Shown here piece after piece: positions 1-8,554 of a stretch of 64,000 nt of DNA; within the stretch, counting starts at the first letter, position 1, and the number at the start of each line of letters is the position of its first letter. The notes under the pieces were generated by a model that did not search any database, was not told the DNA's origin, and saw only the letters and a list, made by a program, of their open reading frames with translations. Position numbers and translations under genes: made by a program. This DNA is from CAYYBE01 sp964470345 (lineage in GTDB: Bacteria > Babelota > Babeliae > Babelales > Babelaceae), in NCBI GenBank assembly GCA_964470345.1, contig CAYYBE010000006.1, forward strand, positions 41,241 to 105,240, given 5' to 3'.

Positions 1-634
1 TTTCGGGGATTTCAAGCTCAAAGAGCTTTACCAAAAATTCTTTGGAACTGCGATCAAGAACCAACTGGTTATCATTGCGTGGCTCAGGTAAAACTTCTTT
101 CAGCAGAGCACGAACTGTATAACCAACGACACATTTGTCTCCAGGAATCATCAAAGACTTAGGCAAAAATGCAAGCGTTTCACCAATTTTGACCGTCATG
201 CCATTGCGTTCAGCTTTATGGACAGTTCCAATAAGGAGCGTGCCTTCTTTAGGTTTAAATTCATTATAGACAGCCAGCGACTCAACAGAGCGAATGCGCT
301 GAGCAATAATTTGTTTGGCCTTTAAAATCTCGATACGACCAATCGGCTCATCAAAAGGAACGAGGATAACTTCATCGAGCTTTGCAGACTCTTTAATTGC
401 CCGAGCCTTGCGAAGACTTATCTGGGTAAAGGTATCTTCAACAGCGGCTACGACCGTTTTTTCGGCAAAAATCCCCAATTCGTCCTTTTTCTTGTCATAC
501 ATGACCTTAAAAATAACGTTGGGATACTTTTTTTGAAAGGCGCTTAAGAGCCCTTCGCAGATGATATCGCCCAGAACGCCAGCTTCTAAAGAGCGTTCTT
601 CGACAAGTTCGTCAATTACATGTGAAATCTTCAC
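1..634 (-). CDS. nusA: Transcription termination/antitermination factor NusA (5' part, runs off the window)
   Basis: NusA binds RNA polymerase and nascent RNA and controls pausing, termination and antitermination. The readable 211 codons run from a GTG at 634, which has GAGGAA a few bases upstream; no ATG fits. Residues 1 to about 125 match the NusA N-terminal RNA polymerase-binding domain (KISHVIDELVEER, then the DTFTQISLRKARAIKE region). Residues about 130-190 look like the S1 domain (GTLLIGTVHKAERNGMTVKI). The last residues, LVLDRSSKEFLVKLFELEIP, are the hallmark start of the KH region. The gene continues beyond position 1, so the KH domains are not visible. It is transcribed away from the candidate origin at 837-1160. 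Confidence 0.93.
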   Translation of the reverse strand, partial: MKISHVIDELVEERSLEAGVLGDIICEGLLSAFQKKYPNVIFKVMYDKKKDELGIFAEKTVVAAVEDTFTQISLRKARAIKESAKLDEVILVPFDEPIGRIEILKAKQIIAQRIRSVESLAVYNEFKPKEGTLLIGTVHKAERNGMTVKIGETLAFLPKSLMIPGDKCVVGYTVRALLKEVLPEPRNDNQLVLDRSSKEFLVKLFELEIPE

Positions 635-838
635 AAATGTTCCTCGAAATAGTGAGATGCTAAACCCAAAAGTATACCGATAGTTGATAGTTTAACAGAA
701 AAACTCAAAAAGGGGAAAGTCCTGCCAAAATACATATACCTAGTTTGCCTCCCCCCAAAAGAGTGTAAAAAGAGCTGTCATTTTCACCCCTCCTTTTTGG
801 GATTTTTGAGCTTCTGATTTTTTAGTCATGTCCGGCTA

Positions 839-886
839 GCCTATTACTATTAATATAAATATATATTTATATATATAATAATAGGC
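839..886. repeat. 48-nt AT-rich imperfect palindrome (likely DNA unwinding element)
   Basis: The 24-nt left half (839-862) and the reverse complement of the right half (863-886) agree at 21 of 24 positions. The ends are GCCTATTA / TAATAGGC and the core is almost pure A/T. It sits 13 bp from the first perfect DnaA box. An unwinding element is the natural reading next to DnaA boxes. A cruciform or a bidirectional terminator for nusA transcription is less likely because nusA is read away from it. Confidence 0.7.
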
Positions 887-898
887 GACGACCCAAAA

Positions 899-996
899 TG
901 TGGATAACTTTGCCAAAAATTCGAATTTATCCCACTAAATCAACCTTTTTTCTCGGCCGAGGGTCGGGGATAACTGGGGGATAACTATGTGGATAA
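899..996 (-). promoter_or_regulatory. Left DnaA-box group
   Basis: TGTGGATAA (the reverse complement of TTATCCACA) occurs perfectly at 899-907 and 988-996. Two boxes with two mismatches each lie at 965-973 and 976-984, so three of the four are spaced 11 and 12 bp apart. A weaker TTATCCCAC in the opposite orientation is at 927-935. Confidence 0.75.
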
Positions 997-1106
997 CTCC
1001 GATGTGCCAATCAGTTCGTGTGTTTCAGGCGGTCTTAGGCTAAAAGCTTTAATTTAACAGCCTTTTTTGGTAAATTTTTGCTCAAGAATTTTGTTGCCCA
1101 AAAAAG

Positions 1107-1159
1107 TTATCCACCACTTATCCCCCAGTTATCCACCACTTATCCCCCAGTTATCCACA
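1107..1159 (+). promoter_or_regulatory. Right DnaA-box array, five boxes at exact 11-bp spacing
   Basis: Boxes start at 1107, 1118, 1129, 1140 and 1151: TTATCCACC, TTATCCCCC, TTATCCACC, TTATCCCCC, TTATCCACA. The first four form two exact tandem copies of a 22-bp unit (1107-1128, 1129-1150). The 11-bp step places every box on about the same face of the helix, suiting cooperative DnaA filament assembly. Orientation is opposite to the left group. Confidence 0.8.
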
Positions 1160-1227
1160 TTCCAATGTGTATAAGTTGGCCTATTGGCTGTGCGATTTTT
1201 ATTCTACGATTTATGACAAACTTCGAT

Positions 1228-1800
1228 TTATTTTTTCGAAAAATCGTACACTTTTTTGAGGTCCGAAATAAACGTCTCGAGTGCCCCCCAATTTCTAAAG
1301 ATATAGGCAGGGTGGTAGACATGGATGAGGGGGTAGCCGTGATAGCTGGAGACGGTACCGCGTAGTTGGGTCATGCTGACTGGGCGGTCGAGCAGTGTGC
1401 GGGCTGATGTAGCGCCCAGAGTGCAGATAACAACCGGGTCGATAATTTCGATCTCTTTTTGCAGAAGTTCTTTCATCGCCGGGGTGATTTCTTGGGGGGT
1501 AGGGGTACGATTGTTGGGTGGGCGGCATTTCACGATATTGGTGATAAAAATCTCTTCACGCGAAAAGCCGGCTTTTTCCATGCTTTCATTCAGGAGCTGC
1601 CCGGCTCGTCCAACGAAGGGCCGTTTTTGGAGGTCTTCTTGCTCGCCTGGAGCTTCTCCAATGAAAAAAATCTTGGCGTTCAGGTTTCCCATGCCAAAGA
1701 CTTTATGGTTATTCTCTGTTTTTCCGTAGGGGCAGATGGGGCAATCCCGATACGTATTATAGAGATTTTGCAGGGCGATTTTTTTTTCATGAGTGGTCAT
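1228..1800 (-). CDS. udg: Family 4 (UDGa-type) uracil-DNA glycosylase
   Basis: Removes uracil from DNA as the first step of base-excision repair. The start at 1800 is chosen because GAGGA lies upstream; a longer frame to 1851 has no such support. In the 190-residue product, motif 1 GEAPGEQED (48-56) and the late HPAY motif are those of family 4 enzymes, as is KCRPPNNRTP. Family 4 enzymes hold a 4Fe-4S cluster with four Cys. Cys20, Cys23 (CPIC) and Cys92 (KCRPP) are present, but the Cys normally found about 15 residues after KCRPP appears to be replaced (ITPAMKELL). The cluster may therefore be altered or lost. It follows the small gene at 1805-2095 with only 4 bp between them, so the two are probably co-transcribed. 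Confidence 0.9.
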   Translation of the reverse strand: MTTHEKKIALQNLYNTYRDCPICPYGKTENNHKVFGMGNLNAKIFFIGEAPGEQEDLQKRPFVGRAGQLLNESMEKAGFSREEIFITNIVKCRPPNNRTPTPQEITPAMKELLQKEIEIIDPVVICTLGATSARTLLDRPVSMTQLRGTVSSYHGYPLIHVYHPAYIFRNWGALETFISDLKKVYDFSKK

Positions 1801-1804
1801 AGAA

Positions 1805-2095
1805 CTAATCCTCGATTGGCATACCAAGAAGTTGTCTTGTTGCCCGGGCAAATACTTGAATTACCCCTAAAGCAAGAAGAAGTGGTGTTAAAATAACAAG
1901 ATTAGAGCGTTGAAAAGAAATTTCGTCAGAAAAGTGTACAAAATCATGGTGGTTGGTACTGATTTCATCATGAGTTTGTATAGTGTAGTTGGCTGTTTTT
2001 TTGTGCGGAGTTGCGCAAGCACTTTTAATTTGTGTCGTACAGGCAAAGGTAAAAAGACATGCAAGGATCTGTTTTCTGAATGGCGAGCATTTCAT
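1805..2095 (-). CDS. Small exported or membrane-anchored protein of unknown function
   Basis: A 96-residue protein I do not recognise. The N-terminus (MKCSPFRK followed by a hydrophobic run to about residue 28) looks like a Sec signal. Residues about 66-83 (LVILTPLLLALGVIQVF) form one membrane segment near the C-terminus. The ATG at 2095 is preceded by AAGGGA. It ends 4 bp before the udg start, which supports its being real and in one transcript with udg, though nothing links its role to DNA repair. Confidence 0.6.
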   Translation of the reverse strand: MKCSPFRKQILACLFTFACTTQIKSACATPHKKTANYTIQTHDEISTNHHDFVHFSDEISFQRSNLVILTPLLLALGVIQVFARATRQLLGMPIED

Positions 2096-2173
2096 ACGAG
2101 TTCCCTTTTTGGTGAAGAGTAAAACGTGTTTAGCTTGCCATAAATTAGATTAATTTTATAGAAACGTACTTGA

Positions 2174-3385
2174 TTACAACCATGCCCTTATTGTCTTGTC
2201 GGGAGAGCATGAAAACAGTTGTCCTTGCAAAGCGGTTACATGCGTTGTTGAGTTTGAGTGTGCCTGAAATTTCTCTAGGCGCTTGTAGCTTGTTGTATCG
2301 TAAATTACTATTTTTCCATCTTCTCTTGCGCACGCGATTCTATTTTTTGTTAAAAATGCAAGTGAGAAGAATGGGCTTGAGGATTCGAGTTTGTGTCGAT
2401 TTGGACGAGTTCTTTGGGCAATATCTATCTGTTGAATATATTGGTTATTGAACTGGTCGCTGAGTAATAAAATTATAGTATTATCAGGGGAAAGGGTCAT
2501 AGCTATTATTGGGATATCGCTTGTAAATTCGCTCAAGCATGTGCCGTTTTTTGTGTCAAATATCATGAGTTTGTCGTTAGGATTTCTCGCGGCCAGGGTT
2601 GAGTTGGAGAGAGCAATAAGCTCAACTGGTATAGAAGTATTACTTCCCTTTGCATCAAAAGTAATGGTGCGTTGGCATGTGCCTGTATCGAGATTCCAAA
2701 GTTTTATTTGTTTATCATGGCTTGCTGAGGCCAATACATTGTCTGACATGTGTGTAATAGCAGTAATATATCGAGTGTGCCCAGAAAATGTTCTTATACA
2801 TTTTCCAGTGGTTATATCCCAGATTTTTATTTTGCCTTCAAAATCGCCAGAAGTAAGCATATTCCCGGGTAGGATCGCGAGAGCCATAATCCGAACTGCG
2901 TTGTCCAATAATCTTTTGTCTTCTTTGCCCTGTATTACATCAAAAACAACAAGAGGGAATATTGTTTTTTTTTGCTCATTTAAGAATGGTTTTGAGGCGT
3001 AGGCGATTTTATTATTGGGTAAACATGCCAGGCAGGTGATTTCAACGTCGGTTTTAATCTCGGTATATCCTCGACAGGCGTATTGTGCAATTATTTGCAA
3101 AAGCTCTGGCGGCAGACATATCAGAAAAGAATTGAGTTTTTTATAGATACTGTCTTTGGACTCTGTGAGAAGCAGAATATTTGTGTGCTCTTTTGCCGCA
3201 GCTTCTTTTTTTGATTCTTCTTCAAGAGCTTCAACTTGTTTGTCTAAAGAAGAAAGTTTGACTCTTTTGGACGAAGGCTCTTGGGCAGTTGTAACGGTAA
3301 CGTACGCTTGGGAGCCAAACATAAAAGTGCTTTGGCTGGCGAGGAACATGGTGAAGAGAGTAAAAATTGCGTGCTGCTTTGTCAT
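2174..3385 (-). CDS. Exported WD40 beta-propeller protein with F-box-like motif
   Basis: The start at 3385 is supported by AAGGA 6 bp upstream; the frame runs on to 3445 without a binding site. The 403-residue product begins with a Sec signal (MTKQHAIFTLFTMFLASQST). A short coiled Glu/Lys-rich stretch follows, then a motif like the eukaryotic F-box core (LPPELLQIIAQYA), then WD40 repeats. Clear repeat endings are KIWDITTGKCIRTFSGH and IKLWNLDTGTCQRT; the last repeat is CSPDKTIRAWL at the C-terminus. In eukaryotes F-box plus WD40 is the layout of ubiquitin-ligase substrate receptors. Here it suggests, but does not prove, a protein aimed at a host. The gene at 7177 has a similar layout. Confidence 0.8.
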   Translation of the reverse strand: MTKQHAIFTLFTMFLASQSTFMFGSQAYVTVTTAQEPSSKRVKLSSLDKQVEALEEESKKEAAAKEHTNILLLTESKDSIYKKLNSFLICLPPELLQIIAQYACRGYTEIKTDVEITCLACLPNNKIAYASKPFLNEQKKTIFPLVVFDVIQGKEDKRLLDNAVRIMALAILPGNMLTSGDFEGKIKIWDITTGKCIRTFSGHTRYITAITHMSDNVLASASHDKQIKLWNLDTGTCQRTITFDAKGSNTSIPVELIALSNSTLAARNPNDKLMIFDTKNGTCLSEFTSDIPIIAMTLSPDNTIILLLSDQFNNQYIQQIDIAQRTRPNRHKLESSSPFFSLAFLTKNRIACAREDGKIVIYDTTSYKRLEKFQAHSNSTTHVTALQGQLFSCSPDKTIRAWL

Positions 3386-3508
3386 AGGTGTCCTTCGTGG
3401 TGTTGTATATATTACCAGTTTGGCATAAAAGTTTCTGCATATCAAATGGTAAATTGCTCAGTGATCTGGAACGAGATTAACTTGCCAGGCTGGAGTTGCG
3501 TAGAAAAG

Positions 3509-3544
3509 ACCAGGAATGGGCAAGTTGGCCTGCCCATTCCTGGT
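3509..3544 (-). terminator. Hairpin terminator downstream of the first clostripain-like gene
   Basis: A perfect 14-bp stem (3509-3522 with 3531-3544, ACCAGGAATGGGCA) has an 8-nt loop. Read leftward it is followed by TCTTTTCTAC. It starts 31 bp after the stop of the gene at 3576-4991. Confidence 0.65.
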
Positions 3545-3575
3545 AGAGATGTCATCTGTTATTACATCAGTGGTG

Positions 3576-4991
3576 TTATGAATTCAAATAAAGCCCGAGC
3601 ATATTCATCCAGCTTGTATGCTGTGCAAAGTCGGTATAAGGGAATGAAGGGTATACTTTACGGTCGGCGACGTAGACAGAGATACCACGTGCATCCTTGA
3701 GCCCTTTACCTGTTGCATTTGCAACAACAACTCGGTCGATGAGTGAGCAACATTTTTGTAGCTCTACGCTTAAGCGCTTTTTAAAGCTTGTCGTATCTGC
3801 TGGACTGAGCAAAATAACAGAGTCGATGTTTTTGAGCATGTTGTTGAGCAGTTGATGGAGATCTTTATATGACGGCTCTTCAAAATAGGTACAGGTTGTG
3901 CGGCTGCTGCATTTCTTGATCAAGTTTTTAACTGATTTTTCCGCCTGTTTCTTCATGCCTTCAATGAGCAAATTACCAAGTGTGTCGATGCTTTCATACA
4001 GTGGATCGAGTGCTTCCAGGCACAATGCTGATTGGGTATAGTCATGGGTAATACGACCATATGAATCGGAGAATATGCGTACGGTATCTTTGGCAAAGGT
4101 TTCAGCAGAAATTGGTTGAGAAGCGAGTCTTTCAAACATTTGCGCATACGGATATCCTGTTGCCAAGACCACTTCTTGTGAACCAACCAGATAGCGTGCA
4201 ACTGGCGGTGTGTGATATGGTTTTAAACTGTAGGCAAATCCAATGCCCATCATAAGGCAGGCGTCGCAGCAGAGAATGTCGAGTGGACGACCACCTAAGC
4301 ATGTATGGTTAATGTCGCGTAATACTTCCCCTACTTGATGATTTGTTAAAAAGTGTCCGGTATATTCATCAAAACAGATTCCGCGAACGTCAGGGGTTTC
4401 TTCTTTGTTTTCGATATATTCAAGAAATTGTATTGAACGGTTCAGTTCAACAAGATTTGTTTTAGGATTAAAGACATAGAGCTCTGATGGGTTGATTGCT
4501 TTGCTACGCATTGGTTCAAGGTCGCCAGTGCCGTGGTTCCAAAGAATCAGAACGGTCATATCAGCAGGGAAATTTTTAAAGCCCCATGTGCAAGCATCCC
4601 GGAGTGTTTCAGGATCGCCGCTATCCATTTGCATGTCGTCACCTACTTGAATCATTTGGTTTTTGTAGATAATAAAACGCTGTGTCAATTTGCGACGTCC
4701 AGAACCAAAGATATCAAGATGTACCAAGAAGGTAACTTCATCATTGGTGCCGACCTGCATGAGCTGCATTAAGTTGCGGTCGATAAATGGAAGAAGATCG
4801 TTACGCGCTGCGCCATACAGGAGTACTGTGCAGCGTTTTTTTGCAAACGTGGTGTTAACTGGGACATGTTGGTATTGTTGGCGAAGTGGGCCAAGGCGAT
4901 TTGGATGGAGTGGCAGTGCTACAGACAGAGCGATACTGCAGAATAATTTTGATAAAAAATGTGCTGAAAAAAGCTTCATATACAGCTTCAT
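3576..4991 (-). CDS. Exported clostripain-like cysteine peptidase (family C11), copy 1
   Basis: A secreted peptidase of the caspase-like clan CD. The ATG at 4991 has GAGGGGGA upstream. A Sec signal covers about residues 1-27. The family C11 dyad is visible: His153 in WNHGTGD and Cys245 in CCDACLMM. FDEYTGHFLTNHQVGEV and GRPLDIL around them are also C11-like. It is closely related along its whole length to the 462-residue protein at 17878-19266 (shared blocks: AKKRCTVL, LMQVGTN, GDPETLRDAC, YTQSALC, FAQHTSW.NMLGLY). Clostripain-family peptidases usually cut after basic residues, but substrate and destination here are unknown. No protease inhibitor or dedicated transporter is adjacent. Confidence 0.88.
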   Translation of the reverse strand: MKLYMKLFSAHFLSKLFCSIALSVALPLHPNRLGPLRQQYQHVPVNTTFAKKRCTVLLYGAARNDLLPFIDRNLMQLMQVGTNDEVTFLVHLDIFGSGRRKLTQRFIIYKNQMIQVGDDMQMDSGDPETLRDACTWGFKNFPADMTVLILWNHGTGDLEPMRSKAINPSELYVFNPKTNLVELNRSIQFLEYIENKEETPDVRGICFDEYTGHFLTNHQVGEVLRDINHTCLGGRPLDILCCDACLMMGIGFAYSLKPYHTPPVARYLVGSQEVVLATGYPYAQMFERLASQPISAETFAKDTVRIFSDSYGRITHDYTQSALCLEALDPLYESIDTLGNLLIEGMKKQAEKSVKNLIKKCSSRTTCTYFEEPSYKDLHQLLNNMLKNIDSVILLSPADTTSFKKRLSVELQKCCSLIDRVVVANATGKGLKDARGISVYVADRKVYPSFPYTDFAQHTSWMNMLGLYLNS

Positions 4992-5126
4992 AAATACAAT
5001 TCCCCCTCAGTTTGAAAATTTTTGGTTTCGTGGTCTGGTCATGCTTGCGCGCGATCACATAGCTCAAAACCTCCTTTGTGTGAGCATTATTTCTTTTTAT
5101 AGTGTATAAAATCCGCGTGTGCAGGA

Positions 5127-6299
5127 TCAAGAATTTGAAGCATTATTCGCGACGTTTGAGCTTTGGGCTCTACGATACAGATAGGCATCATGAAAGAGGG
5201 CAAGGGCGAGGGTGAAAGAAAAGCTCAATTGAAAGTCGAGGCTGAGCAGATAAAAGGGGTTGTATAAAAGAATGATGCAACAGGCGAGCGAGATTGTATG
5301 CAGGGCGTGGGAAGCAAAAGAAGTAAGCGTGCAGATAAAATAACAAAAGACCATAAGCAGTGAGCGGATAAATGAAATACTCGACCATGAAAAAAGCGTG
5401 TAGAGAAAAATTAAGAGCATGCTTACTGTTTTTTTGATAACGAGCGGGATGGGAAGTAAGAGTAATAAAAATTGGAGCATCAGAATAAACATGACGAGAT
5501 GCAGCCCCGAACGTGCAAGATGGTGACTGATTCCCCACCACTGAAACTCATCACGTAGGTGGCTGGTAAATTCAGTCTTCGGCATTTTGTAGCCTAAAAA
5601 GATTGATGAAAAAAGAATAAATGCTTCGGGAGAAAGATTTTGTTGAAAGTGCACGATAAGTGCATCTTTTTGTTTTTGCACCCAACAAGCACAGTTTTCC
5701 GCTAGTCCTTCTGTTTGTATGTGTTCAACAAATGTAATAGGTTGTTCTCGCTTTAAAAATCCGTTAGCGCAGATATTCTGTTTTTTGAGAAAATAGCCAA
5801 ATGATGAATTGCCCGGGTAAGACAGATACATATCAGGGATAGTTATTATGTCATTATACTCAAATGCATGTGATTCATGGCAGTAAAGTTTTACAAGCGG
5901 CTGCTCGGGAGAAAACGTTCGGTTTCTGTAGGTGATGTTAGTGACTGCAATGGTAAGCACGAGTGGAAATTTTTTCCCCGGCTGTTCTTCTTTGTCGACA
6001 ACCGTTCCCGTAAGCGTGATTTTTTTATTGCACAACAGTTGCGCTTGGGAGAGAAAATAGGCCTCTTGGCTTGTTGAGCGTAGTGCGCCGATAAGAAAAA
6101 AGATGAGTGCCCATAGGCCACTTTTTATAAAGCGTTCAGAAAAAGTTGTGTCGCGTGGCAAACAGGCGAGTGCGAGCGTTGCCAGCACTGAGACGGGCAA
6201 TAAAAGCGGGTAGCAGGCAATGTGCCATGCAATGCCGCTGATAAATGAACATGTTAAGAGAAAAAGTGGTGGAAATCGTCCCAATAAAAATCGATGCAT
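5127..6299 (-). CDS. comEC: ComEC/Rec2-type DNA-uptake channel, membrane domain only
   Basis: ComEC forms the inner-membrane channel for single-stranded DNA in natural transformation. This 390-residue protein has the N-terminal membrane segments and OB-fold-like region, then the competence domain with its markers (GISHHLARSGLHL, SFIRSLLM, LLYNPFYLLSLDFQLSFSFT). It stops soon after that, where full-length ComEC proteins of about 700-800 residues continue with more membrane helices and a metallo-beta-lactamase-like nuclease domain. No remnant of that domain is visible downstream, since the next gene begins in a different context. The short form may still conduct DNA with a separate nuclease, or be decaying. 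The start lacks a well-spaced binding site. Confidence 0.8.
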   Translation of the reverse strand: MHRFLLGRFPPLFLLTCSFISGIAWHIACYPLLLPVSVLATLALACLPRDTTFSERFIKSGLWALIFFLIGALRSTSQEAYFLSQAQLLCNKKITLTGTVVDKEEQPGKKFPLVLTIAVTNITYRNRTFSPEQPLVKLYCHESHAFEYNDIITIPDMYLSYPGNSSFGYFLKKQNICANGFLKREQPITFVEHIQTEGLAENCACWVQKQKDALIVHFQQNLSPEAFILFSSIFLGYKMPKTEFTSHLRDEFQWWGISHHLARSGLHLVMFILMLQFLLLLLPIPLVIKKTVSMLLIFLYTLFSWSSISFIRSLLMVFCYFICTLTSFASHALHTISLACCIILLYNPFYLLSLDFQLSFSFTLALALFHDAYLYRRAQSSNVANNASNS

Positions 6300-6337
6300 A
6301 TCCCCGTAACAAGTCTATCGTTTTTTGTATCCCCTTC

Positions 6338-6907
6338 TTAGAGAAAGAGTACATCAAGAACGGCATCTTGTCTTTGGGAGGTTTCATGAGTTTTTTGTTG
6401 GGTATTTTCTCCAAGGGCCGTTAAACGTTGTCGCAAAAAGGCATATTGGCTTGAAAGTTCTTTGAGCTTATTCTTTTCTTCAGGAGAAAGTTGTTGTAAA
6501 AATGCCTTTGTTAATTCTAACATGCGTCGTTCAAGGGCAGAAAGTTCCGCATGGTGCGTTTTTCTAAATTGTGAGAGTGAATGGTCCAGCGTAGCCAGGT
6601 CTGAACAAAGCTTGTTTTGCTCAATCTCGGTTTGCGCTGAAGTAAGCTCACAAATGGCGAGTTCTTCAGCATTTTTGAGAGGAGCAACGTGCTCTTTTTG
6701 TTCAATTTGATGGAATTTTTGATAGAGAGCGCAAAGTTTAGGCAAACATTGCGTACGGTCAACTCCTTTTAAAAAATGTGACCTTTGGAGTTTGCAGGCT
6801 AAAAGATCTTGCTGAAGGTTGTTAATTTCTTCAGTTTGGTTAGCGCATAATGATGAAAATGCACCAAACATGAGCAGCTTTTGTAGCTTACAGGCAAGTT
6901 TTCTCAT
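6338..6907 (-). CDS. Exported coiled-coil protein of unknown function
   Basis: 189 residues. The ATG at 6907 has AAAGGGGA upstream. A short Sec-like N-terminus (MRKLACKLQKLLMFGAFSSLCA) precedes a long, charged, heptad-rich helix region from about residue 25 to the end (for example LEKR-, LSPEEKNKLKELSSQY- and LRQRLTAL-type stretches). No enzymatic motif is visible. It lies 38 bp upstream of the truncated comEC on the same strand and may be co-transcribed with it. Confidence 0.65.
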   Translation of the reverse strand: MRKLACKLQKLLMFGAFSSLCANQTEEINNLQQDLLACKLQRSHFLKGVDRTQCLPKLCALYQKFHQIEQKEHVAPLKNAEELAICELTSAQTEIEQNKLCSDLATLDHSLSQFRKTHHAELSALERRMLELTKAFLQQLSPEEKNKLKELSSQYAFLRQRLTALGENTQQKTHETSQRQDAVLDVLFL

Positions 6908-7176
6908 TGTTTATCCCCTTTCCATGGTAAATCTTCTTACTCTATACACTTTTTATAATAGAATATTTCAGACTGAAACACAATAAATAGGGGTTTTGTT
7001 TATTTCTGCCGGTGATTAGAGAGGCTTTTGGAATTACAAGAGAAACTCCGGTTTTCCCCGAGAACTAGGTCTTTTTTTGGTTCTTTACATACCCGGGCAA
7101 AAGAGAGTAGTCTGTTTCAAGATCATTGATAGAAACCTCATATGATCTTTAGATTGCTCTTGAGAAAGGAAATCCA

Positions 7177-8436
7177 ATGAAATGCTTAAAAATATTAATC
7201 ATGATGGCTGTTCTTTGTGGACGTCTTTATTCCTGTTCCCATTCTGAGGCTCTTTGCAAAACTGGCCCGATACGGCAGGAGCAACGAAATAAAGTAGCTT
7301 GCGAAGACATGCTTACTGACCAAGAGCTGCAGGGTTTACGAGATTTACCAGATAGCGTGAAGGTGATTATTGAAAAATATGCGGTTGAACATTGGAAAGA
7401 TTATTCGGGTATCTTAGCGAGTAAAGAAGAGTTTTTTGGGCCCCGCTGGGCAATGAGCGAGCGGCTTGTATCTCTTGCAACATGGCAGAAGGATAAGCTT
7501 TTTACAATAATGCCTCCCATTGACCCGCATGCTTGGAGTGGATTTATCACGTATGATGGTTTTCCTTCTAACGAATCACATGACAAGATGTCGCAAGGAA
7601 CTTTAATTTCAGCAGCTGCTCTTGATAAAAGCGGGGATGTTTTTATTACAGGTGATGTATTTGGGGAGATAGCTTCGTATAATCCAAGGCGTGGTCCGCT
7701 TGTAAATTGGAAAGTTTCAGACAAGAAAATCACGAGTATTGCGGTAAGTTATGACAACAACTATTTGTTAGTTGTTGGTGCGAATAATAGGGTTTATTGG
7801 TTTTTACTAAAAGAATTTTCTGAATTTAATCGCTGTTCAAAGAAGCCCGACCTGACCGTAGATCTTCTATGTAGAATTTTCCCTGGAGCTTCGATCGCAT
7901 TTGATAGGTTTTACAACTTGGTGGTTGTGAGGGATTACTCGGATAAAAAGGGAAAAGGTGCAGTAAAGGTTTCCTGGTGGAGGTTGAATCAGGACATACA
8001 AAGGTCTTGTATAACAAAAGAGTTTCTTATGGTAGAACCAGGTGAGGTTCGGTCGGTCGTTTTAAACCATGCGGCAACTCGACTCGCTATTGTAAGCGAT
8101 AATAAAAATGAAATGCAAGAGAAAAACTGTTCTACATATCGCAGCTACATAACTCTGTGGGATCTTGTGAGAGAAAAATGTTTATTCGCATGGGAAGAGG
8201 TGAATGCTATGAAGGATCCCGTTTCTGGAATTATACTCAGAGGGGATGATTCCATTGTGATGCAGGAACCATCCGGAATGTTTGCACGTATTCAAGGCAC
8301 CAAAGCACATACGTATAAAGAGCGAATATCGCGGTATCGGGAGAAACATGATCTTGAAACTATTACCCCCCGGTTTGTACATCCCTTTCTTGTAAAGGTT
8401 GATTACTCATATTCTTCTCCAAAATCTAGGGATTGA
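7177..8436 (+). CDS. Exported beta-propeller-like protein with F-box-like motif
   Basis: 419 residues. The ATG at 7177 follows AAAGGA. The N-terminus is a signal sequence ending in LYSCS, so it could be a lipoprotein with Cys20 lipidated, though the lipobox is not ideal. Residues about 55-66 read LRDLPDSVKVIIEKYA, much like LPPELLQIIAQYA in the WD40 protein at 2174-3385. The rest has weak propeller repeats (ISAAALDKSGDVFITGD, ITSIAVSYDNNYLLVVG, YITLWDLVREKCLFAW). It looks like a diverged member of the same exported F-box-like/propeller group. Ligand and location are unknown. Confidence 0.7.
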   Translation: MKCLKILIMMAVLCGRLYSCSHSEALCKTGPIRQEQRNKVACEDMLTDQELQGLRDLPDSVKVIIEKYAVEHWKDYSGILASKEEFFGPRWAMSERLVSLATWQKDKLFTIMPPIDPHAWSGFITYDGFPSNESHDKMSQGTLISAAALDKSGDVFITGDVFGEIASYNPRRGPLVNWKVSDKKITSIAVSYDNNYLLVVGANNRVYWFLLKEFSEFNRCSKKPDLTVDLLCRIFPGASIAFDRFYNLVVVRDYSDKKGKGAVKVSWWRLNQDIQRSCITKEFLMVEPGEVRSVVLNHAATRLAIVSDNKNEMQEKNCSTYRSYITLWDLVREKCLFAWEEVNAMKDPVSGIILRGDDSIVMQEPSGMFARIQGTKAHTYKERISRYREKHDLETITPRFVHPFLVKVDYSYSSPKSRD

Positions 8437-8554
8437 TTTGCCGAAATTTTTGGCAACAACTAACTGTATCTCTGGTAAAACGAAGAGAAACCAACTATCT
8501 TGAGTAGAGTGATCGCTTACGCGATGACATAAACTATTCGAATAGGTATATTTC

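Larger units (their letters stand above)
837..1160. other. oriC: Candidate chromosomal replication origin (oriC)
   Basis: This gene-free stretch between nusA and udg has the parts of a bacterial origin: an AT-rich, near-perfect palindrome (839-886) that could unwind, and two groups of DnaA boxes around TTATCCACA in opposite orientation. Perfect boxes lie at 899-907, 988-996 (both reversed) and 1151-1159. Related 9-mers (TTATCCACC, TTATCCCCC) lie between them. No dnaA gene is adjacent, unlike many bacteria, so the assignment rests on box density and spacing. A cumulative GC-skew minimum at this point in the complete genome would confirm it. Confidence 0.8.

Noticed and set aside
1078..1365. 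Open frame across the origin region
   Set aside because: It lies over the DnaA-box array and the end of udg, with no ribosome-binding site.
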